The notes under the pieces: generated by a model
Told to the model about the DNA's origin: nothing
The model's input: only the letters and a program-made list of their open reading frames with translations
Database searches by the model: none
DNA from: CATOSP01 sp965216155
GTDB lineage: Bacteria; Chloroflexota; Dehalococcoidia; Lucifugimonadales; UBA3495
Length of the DNA stretch: 64,000 nucleotides
Reading direction: 5' to 3'
NCBI GenBank assembly: GCA_965216155.1
Contig: CBDCFD010000006.1
Location: forward strand, 1,116,001-1,180,000
Shown: piece after piece, positions 1 through 8,365 of the stretch
How positions within the stretch are numbered: position 1 is the stretch's first letter
Layout: every line of letters begins with the position of its first letter
Translations under genes and position numbers: made by a program

Positions 1-5
1 AAGCA

Positions 6-650
6 ATGGCCGAGTTTCAAGACCGCGGACTTTTGACGTTTGAGGACGCGAGGGCGGCCGCCGAGTACGTAAGCGGACCGGAATCCGGGATTATCGCCCA
101 GGCCAGGGCCCAACTCAACTGGCACAATAGGCACGGCTTCTGTTCCGTTTGCGGCAACGCAAGCTACATCGCCAGGGGCGGTCAAGTCCGGCGCTGCCCC
201 GAATGCAAGACCGAGCATTACCCAAGGACCGACCCAGTTGTCATCACCGTTGTGCATGACAAGGACCGTTGCCTCCTGGGACAGTCCCGAGGACGACTGG
301 TGCAGATGCGAAGGTACTCGGCCCTTGCAGGGTTCATGGACCAGGGTGAGTCCATCGAGGAAGCCGTCGCCCGCGAGGTGATGGAGGAAGCGGGCATCCA
401 GGTCGGCACGGTGCAATACCATTCGTCCCAACCCTGGCCATTCCCTTCGTCGCTGATGATCGGATGCCATGCCAATGCGGCCACCACGGAGATCGCCATG
501 GACACCGAGGAGATGGCCGACGTGCGCTGGTTTGACCGGGACGAGGTGTTATTGGCCCTGGAAGAGCGGAGCAGAGTCCTGGCCATCCCGGGCCCGCTGG
601 CCATCGCATACCACTTGATCAGGGCCTGGGCATTGAGGGAAGCTGGCTGA
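6..650 (+). CDS. nudC: NudC-type NADH pyrophosphatase (Nudix), possibly 5'-truncated by the window edge
   Basis: Hydrolyses NAD(H) to NMN(H) and AMP; homologues also remove NAD caps from RNA. A zinc ribbon is formed by C46/C49 and C64/C67. The Nudix box spans residues 109-131 (REVMEEAGI core). The family-specific SQPWPFP motif follows at 141-147, which separates NudC from general Nudix hydrolases. The ATG lies six bases from the window edge. The protein has 214 residues while family members are usually about 250-310 and carry an N-terminal domain before the zinc ribbon, so the true start is probably outside the window. The stop overlaps the start of a tiny membrane protein (TGATG). Confidence 0.9.
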   Translation: MAEFQDRGLLTFEDARAAAEYVSGPESGIIAQARAQLNWHNRHGFCSVCGNASYIARGGQVRRCPECKTEHYPRTDPVVITVVHDKDRCLLGQSRGRLVQMRRYSALAGFMDQGESIEEAVAREVMEEAGIQVGTVQYHSSQPWPFPSSLMIGCHANAATTEIAMDTEEMADVRWFDRDEVLLALEERSRVLAIPGPLAIAYHLIRAWALREAG

Positions 651-751
651 TGGGCGAGGGGTTTCGGAAGGGGCTTGGCTTCAGTTGCGGGTGCCTGTTC
701 TTTATTATCGCCGTTCTGGTGATACTTTTCTTTCTGGGCATAATCTTCTAA
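650..751 (+). CDS. 33-residue single-span membrane protein
   Basis: The ATG overlaps the nudC stop by one base (TGATG), an arrangement typical of translational coupling. The product has a short basic N-terminus (MGEGFRKG), then a continuous hydrophobic stretch of about 20 residues running to the C-terminus (CLFFIIAVLVILFFLG). It resembles a single-pass small membrane protein. No family is recognised. It could be a chance ORF, but the coupling and clean hydrophobic segment favour expression. Confidence 0.45.
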   Translation: MGEGFRKGLGFSCGCLFFIIAVLVILFFLGIIF

Positions 752-885
752 CGGGAAATGGGGCGGCGCCCGCGCCAGGCCGGAGCTTTCGGGATGATTA
801 GCTTGGGGCTACCCCTTCCTTCAGCAGGCCAAGGGCCTTGCCGGTCCGTTCGTATCTGCCATGACTTACGCCTGCCTGAACATGC

Positions 886-1503
886 TTATGCGAATAGGTC
901 CCAGAGCCAGTCCATAAATCTTACGCTGTTCGCTGCCTGGGCATCCAGGTCGTCTGCTCCAATGGCCGCGCCCATGCGTCCTGGAATCTCCCGCGTTGCG
1001 AGCCAGGCGTACAGCTTGGCCCGAAGCAGCTTGCCCGGACGAAATTTTCGATATTCGGCAGGGATGTCATCAACGTATCTCTCAGACCGCGGCCATACCG
1101 GGTCGTCTTGGGGAATCATTCCCTGAACGAAATCCTCGATTTCACCAAGAGACCAATTGTCGGGCATTACCCGGATACCTATCCGGGGATTAACTCCAAT
1201 GTCTATGATAGTTCCGTCTGGGCTGGGCCGGTCGGGAGTAGTGATTCCCTCCTCAAGAAGCCGTGACCTTAATTCAACCCAACGGCTATCCGGGTCGTCA
1301 TCCGCGTCTACCAGAACACCAACTGCTGTCCGTCCAGAGACCAGCATTGCGGGGCCGATGGCGTCAAGAAGTTTGCGGTCGTCGCCAGTTACATGAATAG
1401 CGAACTCCGGCATAGATTGATAACGATTGCATAGCTGACGCACAACGTGCATATCGTCCTGTCCTTCGACAAGAAGGACGACTTCCGATTCGGCGTTAGG
1501 CAT
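886..1503 (-). CDS. TOPRIM-domain protein, DUF3226-like, partner of the adjacent ATPase
   Basis: A 205-residue protein with a TOPRIM-like fold: the N-terminal VEGQDD motif (residues 12-17, catalytic-type Glu) and a later DADDD acidic motif (67-71). This matches DUF3226 TOPRIM proteins encoded beside AAA ATPases, in the broad OLD/RecR-like group of nickase-type domains. It starts four bases after the ATPase stop, so the two form an operon (ATPase first). A second copy of the pair lies at about 58-59.7 kb. The architecture is analogous to two-gene ATPase plus TOPRIM defence modules such as PARIS or OLD/Gabija, but membership in those families cannot be claimed from sequence alone. Confidence 0.7.
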   Translation of the reverse strand: MPNAESEVVLLVEGQDDMHVVRQLCNRYQSMPEFAIHVTGDDRKLLDAIGPAMLVSGRTAVGVLVDADDDPDSRWVELRSRLLEEGITTPDRPSPDGTIIDIGVNPRIGIRVMPDNWSLGEIEDFVQGMIPQDDPVWPRSERYVDDIPAEYRKFRPGKLLRAKLYAWLATREIPGRMGAAIGADDLDAQAANSVRFMDWLWDLFA

Positions 1504-1507
1504 CCAA

Positions 1508-2673
1508 TCACCTGACTTCTATATCTTGTTCGGCGGCAATCCTGAGATTTTTTTCCGAATACATCACCGCCCGCAACTCTGCGCCACGCCGCTCGACCCG
1601 GAAGAGCACTCCTTCAACGTCTTCCGATTCCGTTGCCGCTTGAGCGAATCCCCTGACGCAATCCCAGCTATGGGTCGTCGCAAAAACCTGCACGTTGTTC
1701 TCCTGCGCCATCCGCAGGACCATGCGCCAGAAATCGCTCTGCAACGTATAGTGGATGCCGTTCTCCGCTTCGTCTATCAAAAGGAATCCATTGCGGCTGT
1801 TGGCTAAGGCCAAGGCGACACCGAAAATCCGCAATGCTCCTTCTCCAAGACTTCTTAAAGGCGCCGGACGTTCGTGACCTTTGAGCTTAACGATAGCCCT
1901 GCGGCCAGGCAGACGGCTACGGCTAGCTTCCCCAATCATTGCAACATCGTCAACATCATCGCCAAATATCAGGCGCAAAGCCTGCACGGCATGGCCTTGA
2001 TACTTGGTGAGCGCCACACTATCCCAAAAGCGGGCCATATCGGAATTGTCGGGCAGGCCCGGACCGAGGGACTCACAAGGTATCGCGGGCGGGGGTTGAG
2101 ATTCGTTCAACAATCGGTAATCTCGGTGTAGAAGCCGGCTCCTGGCATTTCTGGGAGAGAGCCTAGTTCCCGGTTCGCTGAAGGGAAAAATCGATCCTGG
2201 CGTTATAGTCTCATAGTTCCTATACACCGTTTTCAGCGCCTGCGAATGGTCATCATCCAGAAGTTCAGGAGAAATTCGGGCTAGGCGAGATGATTGCTCC
2301 ACAGTCAAGGGTCTTATTTTAATCCAGAGTTGGTCGTCAGTTTTTGTCGGACCAATTGAAATAGGTTTATGCTGGTGAGGGTCCCGGCCGTAAAACAGAG
2401 CCGCCCAGTCAACATCGGGAACGCTGTCGCCGTCCTCGTCAGTGGCAAGTAAGACCTCTTCCCGGCCCTGAAGGATTTCAGACAACACGGGGAAACGGCC
2501 CCGCGCCGCATAGACCCGGACGGCTTCAAGCACCGTGGTCTTGCCGATGCCGTTTTCCCAGCGAGCAGGGTAACGCGCCCCAGCCTTGGCAGGGTTAGAT
2601 GGTCGATGCCGCGAAAATTGTTGATTGTCAGGTCGGGGAGATGAAGCTGGTTTTTTGGTTGGCCTGTGGTCAT
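1508..2673 (-). pseudogene. AAA/ABC-type ATPase, frameshifted in Walker A
   Basis: Homologue of the intact ATPase at 57962-59098. The natural N-terminus (MTTGQPKNQLHLPDL) reads in one frame up to VTLLAG. The rest, starting at ENGIGKTT, lies in another frame and runs to 1508. Adding one G to the minus-strand GGG run (plus-strand C run 2557-2559) restores LLAGENGIGKTT, an intact P-loop. Downstream are an ABC-like signature region and a Walker B (FLLIDEAENG) followed by a TTH switch motif. Either a real one-base deletion or an assembly error; the otherwise well-kept sequence favours recent loss or error. Confidence 0.75.
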
Positions 2674-2935
2674 GGTCTTTCACCTGCTGCTTCCGGGTTC
2701 CCCTTGCTACAGAGCCTTTGCTGCTGGCCGGATTCGTTATGACTGCTCTTCCAAGTTAGTTGGATTGCCAATTCCGTGTCAACTCAGGCGGGAGTCCGAA
2801 AATTATAGTAGCCGGAGCGGGACTTGCCCGCTTCGGCTACTAGCTTCGCCCTGGGTCGATGGCGGCATCACACCGTCAAAGTGTATGACCCCGGGCGCAA
2901 GTCTCGTCAGGCGCTCTTAGCTGTGGACCTGGCGG

Positions 2936-3322
2936 TTAGACCCTGGCAGCCTGCCTGCCACTGCCCCTCTGGACCATGGCAACGATGCCCAGGAGTATCC
3001 AGGCCGGTATCGAAGCCGCTACCATGTATCCAACGACTCCAACCGGGCCAAGGAGTCCACCCACAATGAAGCCAAACACCGTCGTCACCCCCAACAGGAA
3101 GCCGGAAACGTAGGCCAGGATGGGGGAGCGCCGGTGCAGGAGGAGGACAGCCAGGGTCAACGGGATGGCGGAAACCCACCCCAACGCCAAACCCATGAGG
3201 AGCGGATTCGCCGCAACTCTCGATGTCGCCGGCAAGGACCCGAACCTGGCAAACGTCACAGCCACCACAAGTACCGGCAGCCAGAGGGCAAAGACGATAG
3301 AAAAGCCAATAGTGCGTATCAT
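2936..3322 (-). CDS. small polytopic membrane protein
   Basis: A 128-residue hydrophobic protein with about four transmembrane segments (near residues 5-24, 41-62, 66-85 and 90-115). The start at MIRTIGF is chosen because a strong ribosome binding site (AGGAGGTG) lies six bases upstream; an 18-residue in-frame extension has no such signal. The C-terminus is short and basic. No family is recognised and the neighbours give no functional hint. Confidence 0.6.
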   Translation of the reverse strand: MIRTIGFSIVFALWLPVLVVAVTFARFGSLPATSRVAANPLLMGLALGWVSAIPLTLAVLLLHRRSPILAYVSGFLLGVTTVFGFIVGGLLGPVGVVGYMVAASIPAWILLGIVAMVQRGSGRQAARV

Positions 3323-3553
3323 GACCAACACCTCCTGATGATAAACTGGGGCCGCCCTTCGCCGGTGCGCGTGCATCTACGCTAACATCACGACAAGGTT
3401 TCCAGCAACGGGGGGAACACCCCATTCGCAGGACTTTCCCGTTGCACCTGCATCCCAGCGCTCTCTCCGTGTTGGAAAACGGGGATACACGGGGATACAA
3501 AGAAGCGATGAGGTCGTTGGCAGAAGTTCACAAGGCAACACGATGCTGGATGT

Positions 3554-3579
3554 AGGGGCAACCCTTGTGGTTGCCCTGG
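3554..3579. repeat. 26-bp palindromic intergenic repeat, copy 1
   Basis: An imperfect palindrome (GGGCAACC ... GGTTGCCC) between two minus-strand genes. An exact reverse-complement copy lies at 18565-18590. It lacks a T tract, so it is more likely a REP-like dispersed element than a terminator. Confidence 0.75.
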
Positions 3580-3594
3580 GAGCAAAAATAAAAG

Positions 3595-3626
3595 GCCCTG
3601 AGAGGAGTAAAGCCTCGTCTCAGGGC
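3595..3626 (-). terminator. rho-independent terminator of the VOC gene
   Basis: Nine-base arms GCCCTGAGA/TCTCAGGGC lie just downstream of the VOC stop codon. They are followed on the minus strand by a T-rich tract (plus-strand A-rich 3584-3593). Confidence 0.7.
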
Positions 3627-3632
3627 ATCTTC

Positions 3633-4028
3633 TCAGTTGCCGAGCCAGCCGGTCTCGGAGATGTCGAGGATCACACCGTCGGGTCCGCTGAGCTTGATCT
3701 CGGCCTGGCTGGGGCCGGGGCCGCGGTTCTCGGACCTGGGAGTTAGCCGCTTGGCTCCATTCTGTTCCATGCGGGAGGCGTACTCCTCCACGTCGTCCAC
3801 GACGAAACCGATGTGGTGAAGCCCGCTGAAGTCCGCGCCCTGCTCCCCTACGTCGGCGTCTCCGGCGGACTTGCACTTGCGGATGGTCATGTTCAGCTCG
3901 CCGTCGCTGAGGTAGACGTGGCCGCCGCTGCCCCGGCCGACCTCCTGCAATCCCAAAGTCTCAACGTAGAAGGCCGCGACTTTGTCCGGGTCTGTAGTTG
4001 TATAAGCTATGTGCTTAATTTTGACCAC
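3633..4028 (-). CDS. VOC/glyoxalase-fold protein
   Basis: A 131-residue vicinal-oxygen-chelate protein. It opens with IKHIAYTTTDPDKVAAFY, has a central LHHIGFVVDDVEEY second motif and ends with GPDGVILDISE. These give the paired beta-alpha-beta-beta-beta modules and candidate metal ligands (H6, the central His, and the late D/E). Relatives include glyoxalase I, methylmalonyl-CoA epimerase and ring-cleaving dioxygenases; the substrate cannot be set. It appears monocistronic and has its own terminator. Confidence 0.8.
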   Translation of the reverse strand: MVKIKHIAYTTTDPDKVAAFYVETLGLQEVGRGSGGHVYLSDGELNMTIRKCKSAGDADVGEQGADFSGLHHIGFVVDDVEEYASRMEQNGAKRLTPRSENRGPGPSQAEIKLSGPDGVILDISETGWLGN

Positions 4029-4104
4029 GTTGCTTCTGTACCTCCAGAGGGTTTGATGAAACGCCGATTATTTCGACATTGAAGAATATAACACACGGAG
4101 AGGA

Positions 4105-4863
4105 CTAGGCTAAAACATCGTCCAACAGCGCCATCTTGTCCTGGAAGAGGGCGATGGCCCGTTCTTCCGGCACTCCGATGAAGAACCGGAGGCCCTGCAC
4201 ATACTCCAGAACTTCCCTGGGAAGCATGAGTAGGTCGTTTCGCGGTCCGGTGGCTAAGTAAAGATTGTTGATCCAGTCCTCCTGGCCGACAAAGAGGGAG
4301 TCTTCCAGCACCACCAGGTCCTGACGTTCCATGCCGGTGCGAGCCATCCACCTGGAGAAGACGAAGGGCAACCCGGTCCACGCCTGCCATTCCTCGCCCA
4401 AGTCGTACCGGTGGGGAAAGCCCCGCGCGCCTCTCCTACGGCGAAGCGCCTGGTTACCCGTCAGGAGGAAGGCGTCGTGTTCCGACTGTTGATCGACGAA
4501 CGCCTCCCGGCGGACTTCGTGCTTCAGGGTCAATAACACATGGAGCAGACTAACAGACGTGGCGTCGCCGCCGCCGAGCGCGATTCGTTTCCCGCTCAAG
4601 TCCTCAATCGGCTCCTTGGAAAACAGCAAGCTCGCGGTGGCACGGGAAACCGACGCCACGCAGAAGCCGGTAATCGGGTTGGCCTTCGCCACCAGGCGGA
4701 ATGTATCAACCAACGACACCGGCCCGGCGTCAATCTCACCCGCGTCCAACGCCGTTGTCACCGCGTTAGGCTCCATGCTGATTAGTTCGATGCCGCGGCG
4801 CTCCATATCGAAGTAGAACGCTTCACATTCTAGATTTGGTATTCGGGCTACCTTGATGGGCAT
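4105..4863 (-). CDS. MqnA/MqnD-family periplasmic-binding-fold protein
   Basis: A 252-residue protein of the menaquinone futalosine-pathway MqnA/MqnD superfamily. The pattern is AGEIDAGPVSLVDTFRL early, then SLLFSKEPIEDLSGKRIALGG in the middle, and YDLGEEWQAWTGLPFVFSRW late. MqnA dehydrates chorismate to 3-enolpyruvylbenzoate; MqnD acts later in the pathway. No other menaquinone gene lies nearby, so it may be a family member with another role. It follows the M28-like gene by eight bases and is probably co-transcribed with it. Confidence 0.7.
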   Translation of the reverse strand: MPIKVARIPNLECEAFYFDMERRGIELISMEPNAVTTALDAGEIDAGPVSLVDTFRLVAKANPITGFCVASVSRATASLLFSKEPIEDLSGKRIALGGGDATSVSLLHVLLTLKHEVRREAFVDQQSEHDAFLLTGNQALRRRRGARGFPHRYDLGEEWQAWTGLPFVFSRWMARTGMERQDLVVLEDSLFVGQEDWINNLYLATGPRNDLLMLPREVLEYVQGLRFFIGVPEERAIALFQDKMALLDDVLA

Positions 4864-4871
4864 GGCAAAGA

Positions 4872-6014
4872 TTAGCTCCCCGCAAGCTCAATGGCTAAGT
4901 TTGAATATGCTGTGGCGAATCGGGCAACGGCGTCCACGTCGACCGCGCCCGGCCAACGGTCCGACTCCAAGTGGAACAGGGGATTGCCGCCGACCATTGC
5001 GGTGACACGGCCTCCAAGACTGGCGATAACCTGTGACTCCGCGCCGACGGTGACGCCGCGGGCTGCCGCCTCGGCGGGATTGCCTCCACTGCGTTGCAGG
5101 ACTGCTGAGGTCCGCTCCTCCAGATCGTCGTCGGTGGCGGAGAAGCAGGCGTTGGGGTCGAGAGCGCCGCCGATGTTCGCACCGAAGTGGACCCACGCAA
5201 AAGCCCCGGTCTCTATTCCAGACCGTCTCTCAAGGAAACTGTGGATGCCCATCAGCCCCAACTCATGGGCGCTGGTCGCAAGAAATATAACGTCCCGGCG
5301 AGGTGTGGTCTCGGATACGGCCCGCATTAACTCAAGCCAACAGGCGAGTCCGCCGCCTCGTTCGCTGGCGCACTGCCACCAGCCGGACCGGGGTGTCATC
5401 ACAATCAAAGGCGGAAGGTCTTGGTCCGACCCTTCGATTTGGGCGACCACGTTGAGCGATTCGGCGCCGGTCCGGGTCACGGACGCGGTCACCGTTGCTT
5501 CCAGACCGCGTTCCGCGTAACCCTTGAGCTGTTCCTGCACTTCCCTAGGCACCTGCAAAACGGGCGGCCCGAAGGAACAGGGGAACGCCGTAGCGTTCAT
5601 AGGCATTAGCCCCGGCCGGTCTCCGACGGTAACGGCAACCAACCCCAGGTGGGCACCGGACTCCCGGGCGCTGTTTAAGACTTGGTTGCCTGGGCCCCCG
5701 CGACTCACCTCTCCGAGACCGATTTCCGATCCTGACCCGATCGGCCCGATGTGCCCAGTTATCCCGTGGGGTGGCGTGAAATGACCGTCGAACATGGGCA
5801 AGCCCGGAATGCGGCTTCCATCCACCTCCAGGTAACAATCCTGGGGATCGACCCTGCTCAGTCCAAACGGCTCCAGGTTCGGCTCGGGTCCGATCTCCCG
5901 GACCTTGCCGGCCAACCAATGGGCCGATTGGTGGTCGACGGAAGTGCCCGTCCGGTGCCAGCCCTGGGAATCGAACTCGCGGATGGCCTGGGCGATGCGC
6001 TCTTTCTGGTCCAT
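4872..6014 (-). CDS. M28 metallopeptidase-like protein with altered metal-site motifs
   Basis: A 380-residue protein with the overall M28/aminopeptidase layout: an N-terminal segment, a PA-like central region and a C-terminal alpha/beta domain with ATSAHELGLMG and HLESDRWPG. The usual zinc motif around HxD (as in ahyDs...aNDngsG) reads TPRSGWWQCASERGGG, so the first His/Asp ligands seem missing while the HE motif remains. It may be a catalytically dead or repurposed relative. First gene of an apparent two-gene operon with the MqnA-like gene. Confidence 0.6.
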   Translation of the reverse strand: MDQKERIAQAIREFDSQGWHRTGTSVDHQSAHWLAGKVREIGPEPNLEPFGLSRVDPQDCYLEVDGSRIPGLPMFDGHFTPPHGITGHIGPIGSGSEIGLGEVSRGGPGNQVLNSARESGAHLGLVAVTVGDRPGLMPMNATAFPCSFGPPVLQVPREVQEQLKGYAERGLEATVTASVTRTGAESLNVVAQIEGSDQDLPPLIVMTPRSGWWQCASERGGGLACWLELMRAVSETTPRRDVIFLATSAHELGLMGIHSFLERRSGIETGAFAWVHFGANIGGALDPNACFSATDDDLEERTSAVLQRSGGNPAEAAARGVTVGAESQVIASLGGRVTAMVGGNPLFHLESDRWPGAVDVDAVARFATAYSNLAIELAGS

Positions 6015-6094
6015 GCCGACTCCTTGCCCTGCGCAGGCTGGAGGGAGTATACCAGCCGGAAACAGCCGGCGGTTACAAAGCGGTTACAAATGAG

Positions 6095-6122
6095 AAGGCC
6101 CCCGTCTATCGCCGGAGGCCTT
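6095..6122 (-). terminator. possible terminator downstream of the NHL gene
   Basis: AAGGCC/GGCCTT arms surround a GC-rich loop region just after the NHL-gene stop on the minus strand, with a weak T-rich tail. An 11-base near-direct repeat (CGGTTACAAA twice) lies beside it at about 6070-6091. Confidence 0.35.
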
Positions 6123-6148
6123 CCCGAAGGGTCAAGTGCCGTTGGGGG

Positions 6149-7180
6149 CTACAGGCGCGGCCCCGCGAAGGTGGGAGACTGCTTACGGTATACCTGGATG
6201 CGGTTGCGAGGACCTTCGCAGACGAAGACATTGTTGTCGTCGTCCACCTCGACCCCGGTGGGGGCCCAGAAGTGCTTCTCCCGTTCCAGTCCCTGGGCGC
6301 GGTCCCGCTCGTCCCACATTTCCGGGTTCGCGTCCAGCTTGTCCTTGCCCCACTTGGAGACAGTCGCGTCACCGGTCTTGAGGGTTACGAAGTTGCCGTC
6401 CGGGTCGAAGACCTGGAGGCGGTTGTTCAGCCAGTCGGCGACGTAGATGATGCCGTCTTTGTCCACGGCCACGTCGGTAGGACGGTTGAACTCGCCCTCT
6501 CCCGATCCGGATGAACCGAACTTGATCAGGAACTTGCCGTCGGCGCTGAACTTCTGAATCCGGTCGTTCCGCCAGTCAGCGACGAAGATGTTGCCCTGCT
6601 TGTCTATGTTGATACCCCAGGGCATGTTGAGCTCGCCGTCGCCGTCGCCGTAGGTACCGAACTTAGCCAGGAACTTCCCGTCCGGCGTGAATTTTTGGAT
6701 ACGGTGGTTCATGCTGTCGGCGACCCAGACGTTGTCATCCGCGTCGATGGCCAGACCGGCGGGCCGGTCCAACTCGCCGTCACCGCTGCCGACTCGCTCT
6801 TCCCACTTACCGACGAAATCGCCGTCCCTGGTGAAGATGGAGATGCGGTGGAGCCATTCATCCGACACGTAGACGTTGCCGTTGCTGGCGATTGCCACGG
6901 TGACGGGCCAGACCAGGGAACCGTCTTCGAAGTTGTACTCGTGGGGACCCTGTTGAGCGACGCCGCGAGCGAAGGCGTTAACGTACTCTTCATCGACGGT
7001 GCAGACCGCTATCCGGGTACCCTCGGGCCGGTACTCCGAAGAGCGGCACAGGACATACATGAGGTCGTCCTCGCCCCGGGCAACGTGGACCGGGTAGCTG
7101 AAACCCGGGCCGAACTGTTCGCCACGACCAATGGTGTGGCTGTATTGTAGCTGTACGTGAGATATTTGCGTGGGAGTCAT
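6149..7180 (-). CDS. NHL-repeat beta-propeller protein
   Basis: A 343-residue protein made of repeated NHL blades: the pattern RPAGLAIDADDNVWVADSMNHRIQKF recurs about five to six times with DGKFLxKFG spacers. NHL propellers are ligand- or protein-binding scaffolds. The start at MTPTQISHV is chosen because GGAGGTG sits five bases upstream; the longer ORF would run into the preceding gene. No signal peptide is seen. Third gene of the DUF1800-DUF1501-NHL operon, so it probably works with those two proteins. Confidence 0.8.
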   Translation of the reverse strand: MTPTQISHVQLQYSHTIGRGEQFGPGFSYPVHVARGEDDLMYVLCRSSEYRPEGTRIAVCTVDEEYVNAFARGVAQQGPHEYNFEDGSLVWPVTVAIASNGNVYVSDEWLHRISIFTRDGDFVGKWEERVGSGDGELDRPAGLAIDADDNVWVADSMNHRIQKFTPDGKFLAKFGTYGDGDGELNMPWGINIDKQGNIFVADWRNDRIQKFSADGKFLIKFGSSGSGEGEFNRPTDVAVDKDGIIYVADWLNNRLQVFDPDGNFVTLKTGDATVSKWGKDKLDANPEMWDERDRAQGLEREKHFWAPTGVEVDDDNNVFVCEGPRNRIQVYRKQSPTFAGPRL

Positions 7181-7212
7181 ATTCACCTCCGACTGATTGA
7201 GAACGGGCCTGA

Positions 7213-8346
7213 CTAAATGAACTCCATATGCTCGAAAGCACCGTTCACGATGGGTTTGGCGTCCAGGCCCATCCACTTCTCCAGGAGAGTGGAGTAGAGG
7301 CCGCGGAAGTCGTTGTTGAAGTGCAGGTCCCCTTCCAGGAGCTTGTCAGCCTCTAGCGAGGGATACTCACCATACAGACCGCCCTTGACCGACTCGCCTA
7401 CCACGAAGGCCACTCCGCCGGAGCCGTGGTCGGTACCGGAGCCGTTGTCGTGGACCCTGCGTCCGAACTCGGTGAAGACCAGGGTGACCACGTTGTCTCC
7501 AGCGCCATGCTCTTTCAGGTCGTCGTAGAAGTCGGCAATCGCGTTGGACGTCTCGGTCCAGAGCTTGGTGTGGTTGGCCAACTCGCCGGCGTGGGTATCG
7601 AAGCTGTTGTAGGGCGCCGTGGTGTAGAGCACCCGGGTGCCCAAATTCGCCAGGTGGACCTGGGCGATGTTGCGCATGTATTGGGCAACTGTGTCTCCAC
7701 CGTACTCCACGGTGGAGGAGTACATGGCGGGAGCGGTGCTGAGAATGTCAGCGCCTTCCAGTGCGTCGAGACCGGTCTGGGCGAAATAGTCCAGTACCGG
7801 GCCTTGGCCGATCATCGGCGAGTAGACCCTGGAGAACACGTCCAAAGCCTTGGAGCGCTGTTCTTCAATCTCGATACCAGTCAACACACCGTAGGTCTCG
7901 AGGTTACCAACCGAGGCCACCGGAACACCGGGGGCCACCAGGGACCTGGGAAGGCCCCTGCCGAAGTTGACGCCGGTCAGTACGTTTTCCTTCCCTGGGT
8001 CGAGGTCGCGAATGGCGCGTCCCAACCAGCCTTCGTCTCCAACCTTGTCCGGCTCACAGGTGTGCCAGATGTCCATGGAGCGGAAGTGCGAGCGGCTGGG
8101 ATTGGGGTATCCGATGCCCTGGAGAATGGCGACCTTGCCCTCATCGAACAACCGCTTCATCGGGGCCATTGCGGGGTTGAACCCGATAGAGTCGTTGATG
8201 GGCAGCACCTTGTCGGTCTCGATTCTCACATTGGGCCGGTTGTCCGTATACAGGGGGTCACCATAAGGGATGATGGTGTTAAGGCCGTCGTTCCCCCCTG
8301 AGAGCTGGAGTACCACCAATACGGGGTCTTTCTTGGTGGATGTCAT
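7213..8346 (-). CDS. DUF1501 family protein (alkaline-phosphatase-like fold)
   Basis: A 377-residue DUF1501 protein. Diagnostic features are LVVLQLSGGNDGLNTIIPY at the start, RSHFRSMDIWHT, SFDTHAGELANHTKLW and the C-terminal TEFGRRVHDNGSGTDHGSGG region. The family has a sulfatase/alkaline-phosphatase-like fold and is nearly always paired with DUF1800. Many members carry a Tat signal; none is visible here. The start is MTSTKKDP, with GAGAGGAGGGGG just upstream. It lies 19 bases after the DUF1800 gene. Confidence 0.85.
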   Translation of the reverse strand: MTSTKKDPVLVVLQLSGGNDGLNTIIPYGDPLYTDNRPNVRIETDKVLPINDSIGFNPAMAPMKRLFDEGKVAILQGIGYPNPSRSHFRSMDIWHTCEPDKVGDEGWLGRAIRDLDPGKENVLTGVNFGRGLPRSLVAPGVPVASVGNLETYGVLTGIEIEEQRSKALDVFSRVYSPMIGQGPVLDYFAQTGLDALEGADILSTAPAMYSSTVEYGGDTVAQYMRNIAQVHLANLGTRVLYTTAPYNSFDTHAGELANHTKLWTETSNAIADFYDDLKEHGAGDNVVTLVFTEFGRRVHDNGSGTDHGSGGVAFVVGESVKGGLYGEYPSLEADKLLEGDLHFNNDFRGLYSTLLEKWMGLDAKPIVNGAFEHMEFI

Positions 8347-8365
8347 GTCGTTCCCCCTCCTCTCG

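Noticed and set aside
2907..3500. Minus-strand ORF of 197 residues over the membrane protein gene
   Set aside because: Another frame of the same region; Cys/Gly/Pro-rich composition and no ribosome binding site.
7426..8301. Plus-strand ORF of 291 residues
   Set aside because: Antisense shadow of DUF1501, produced by codon bias in a GC-rich gene.
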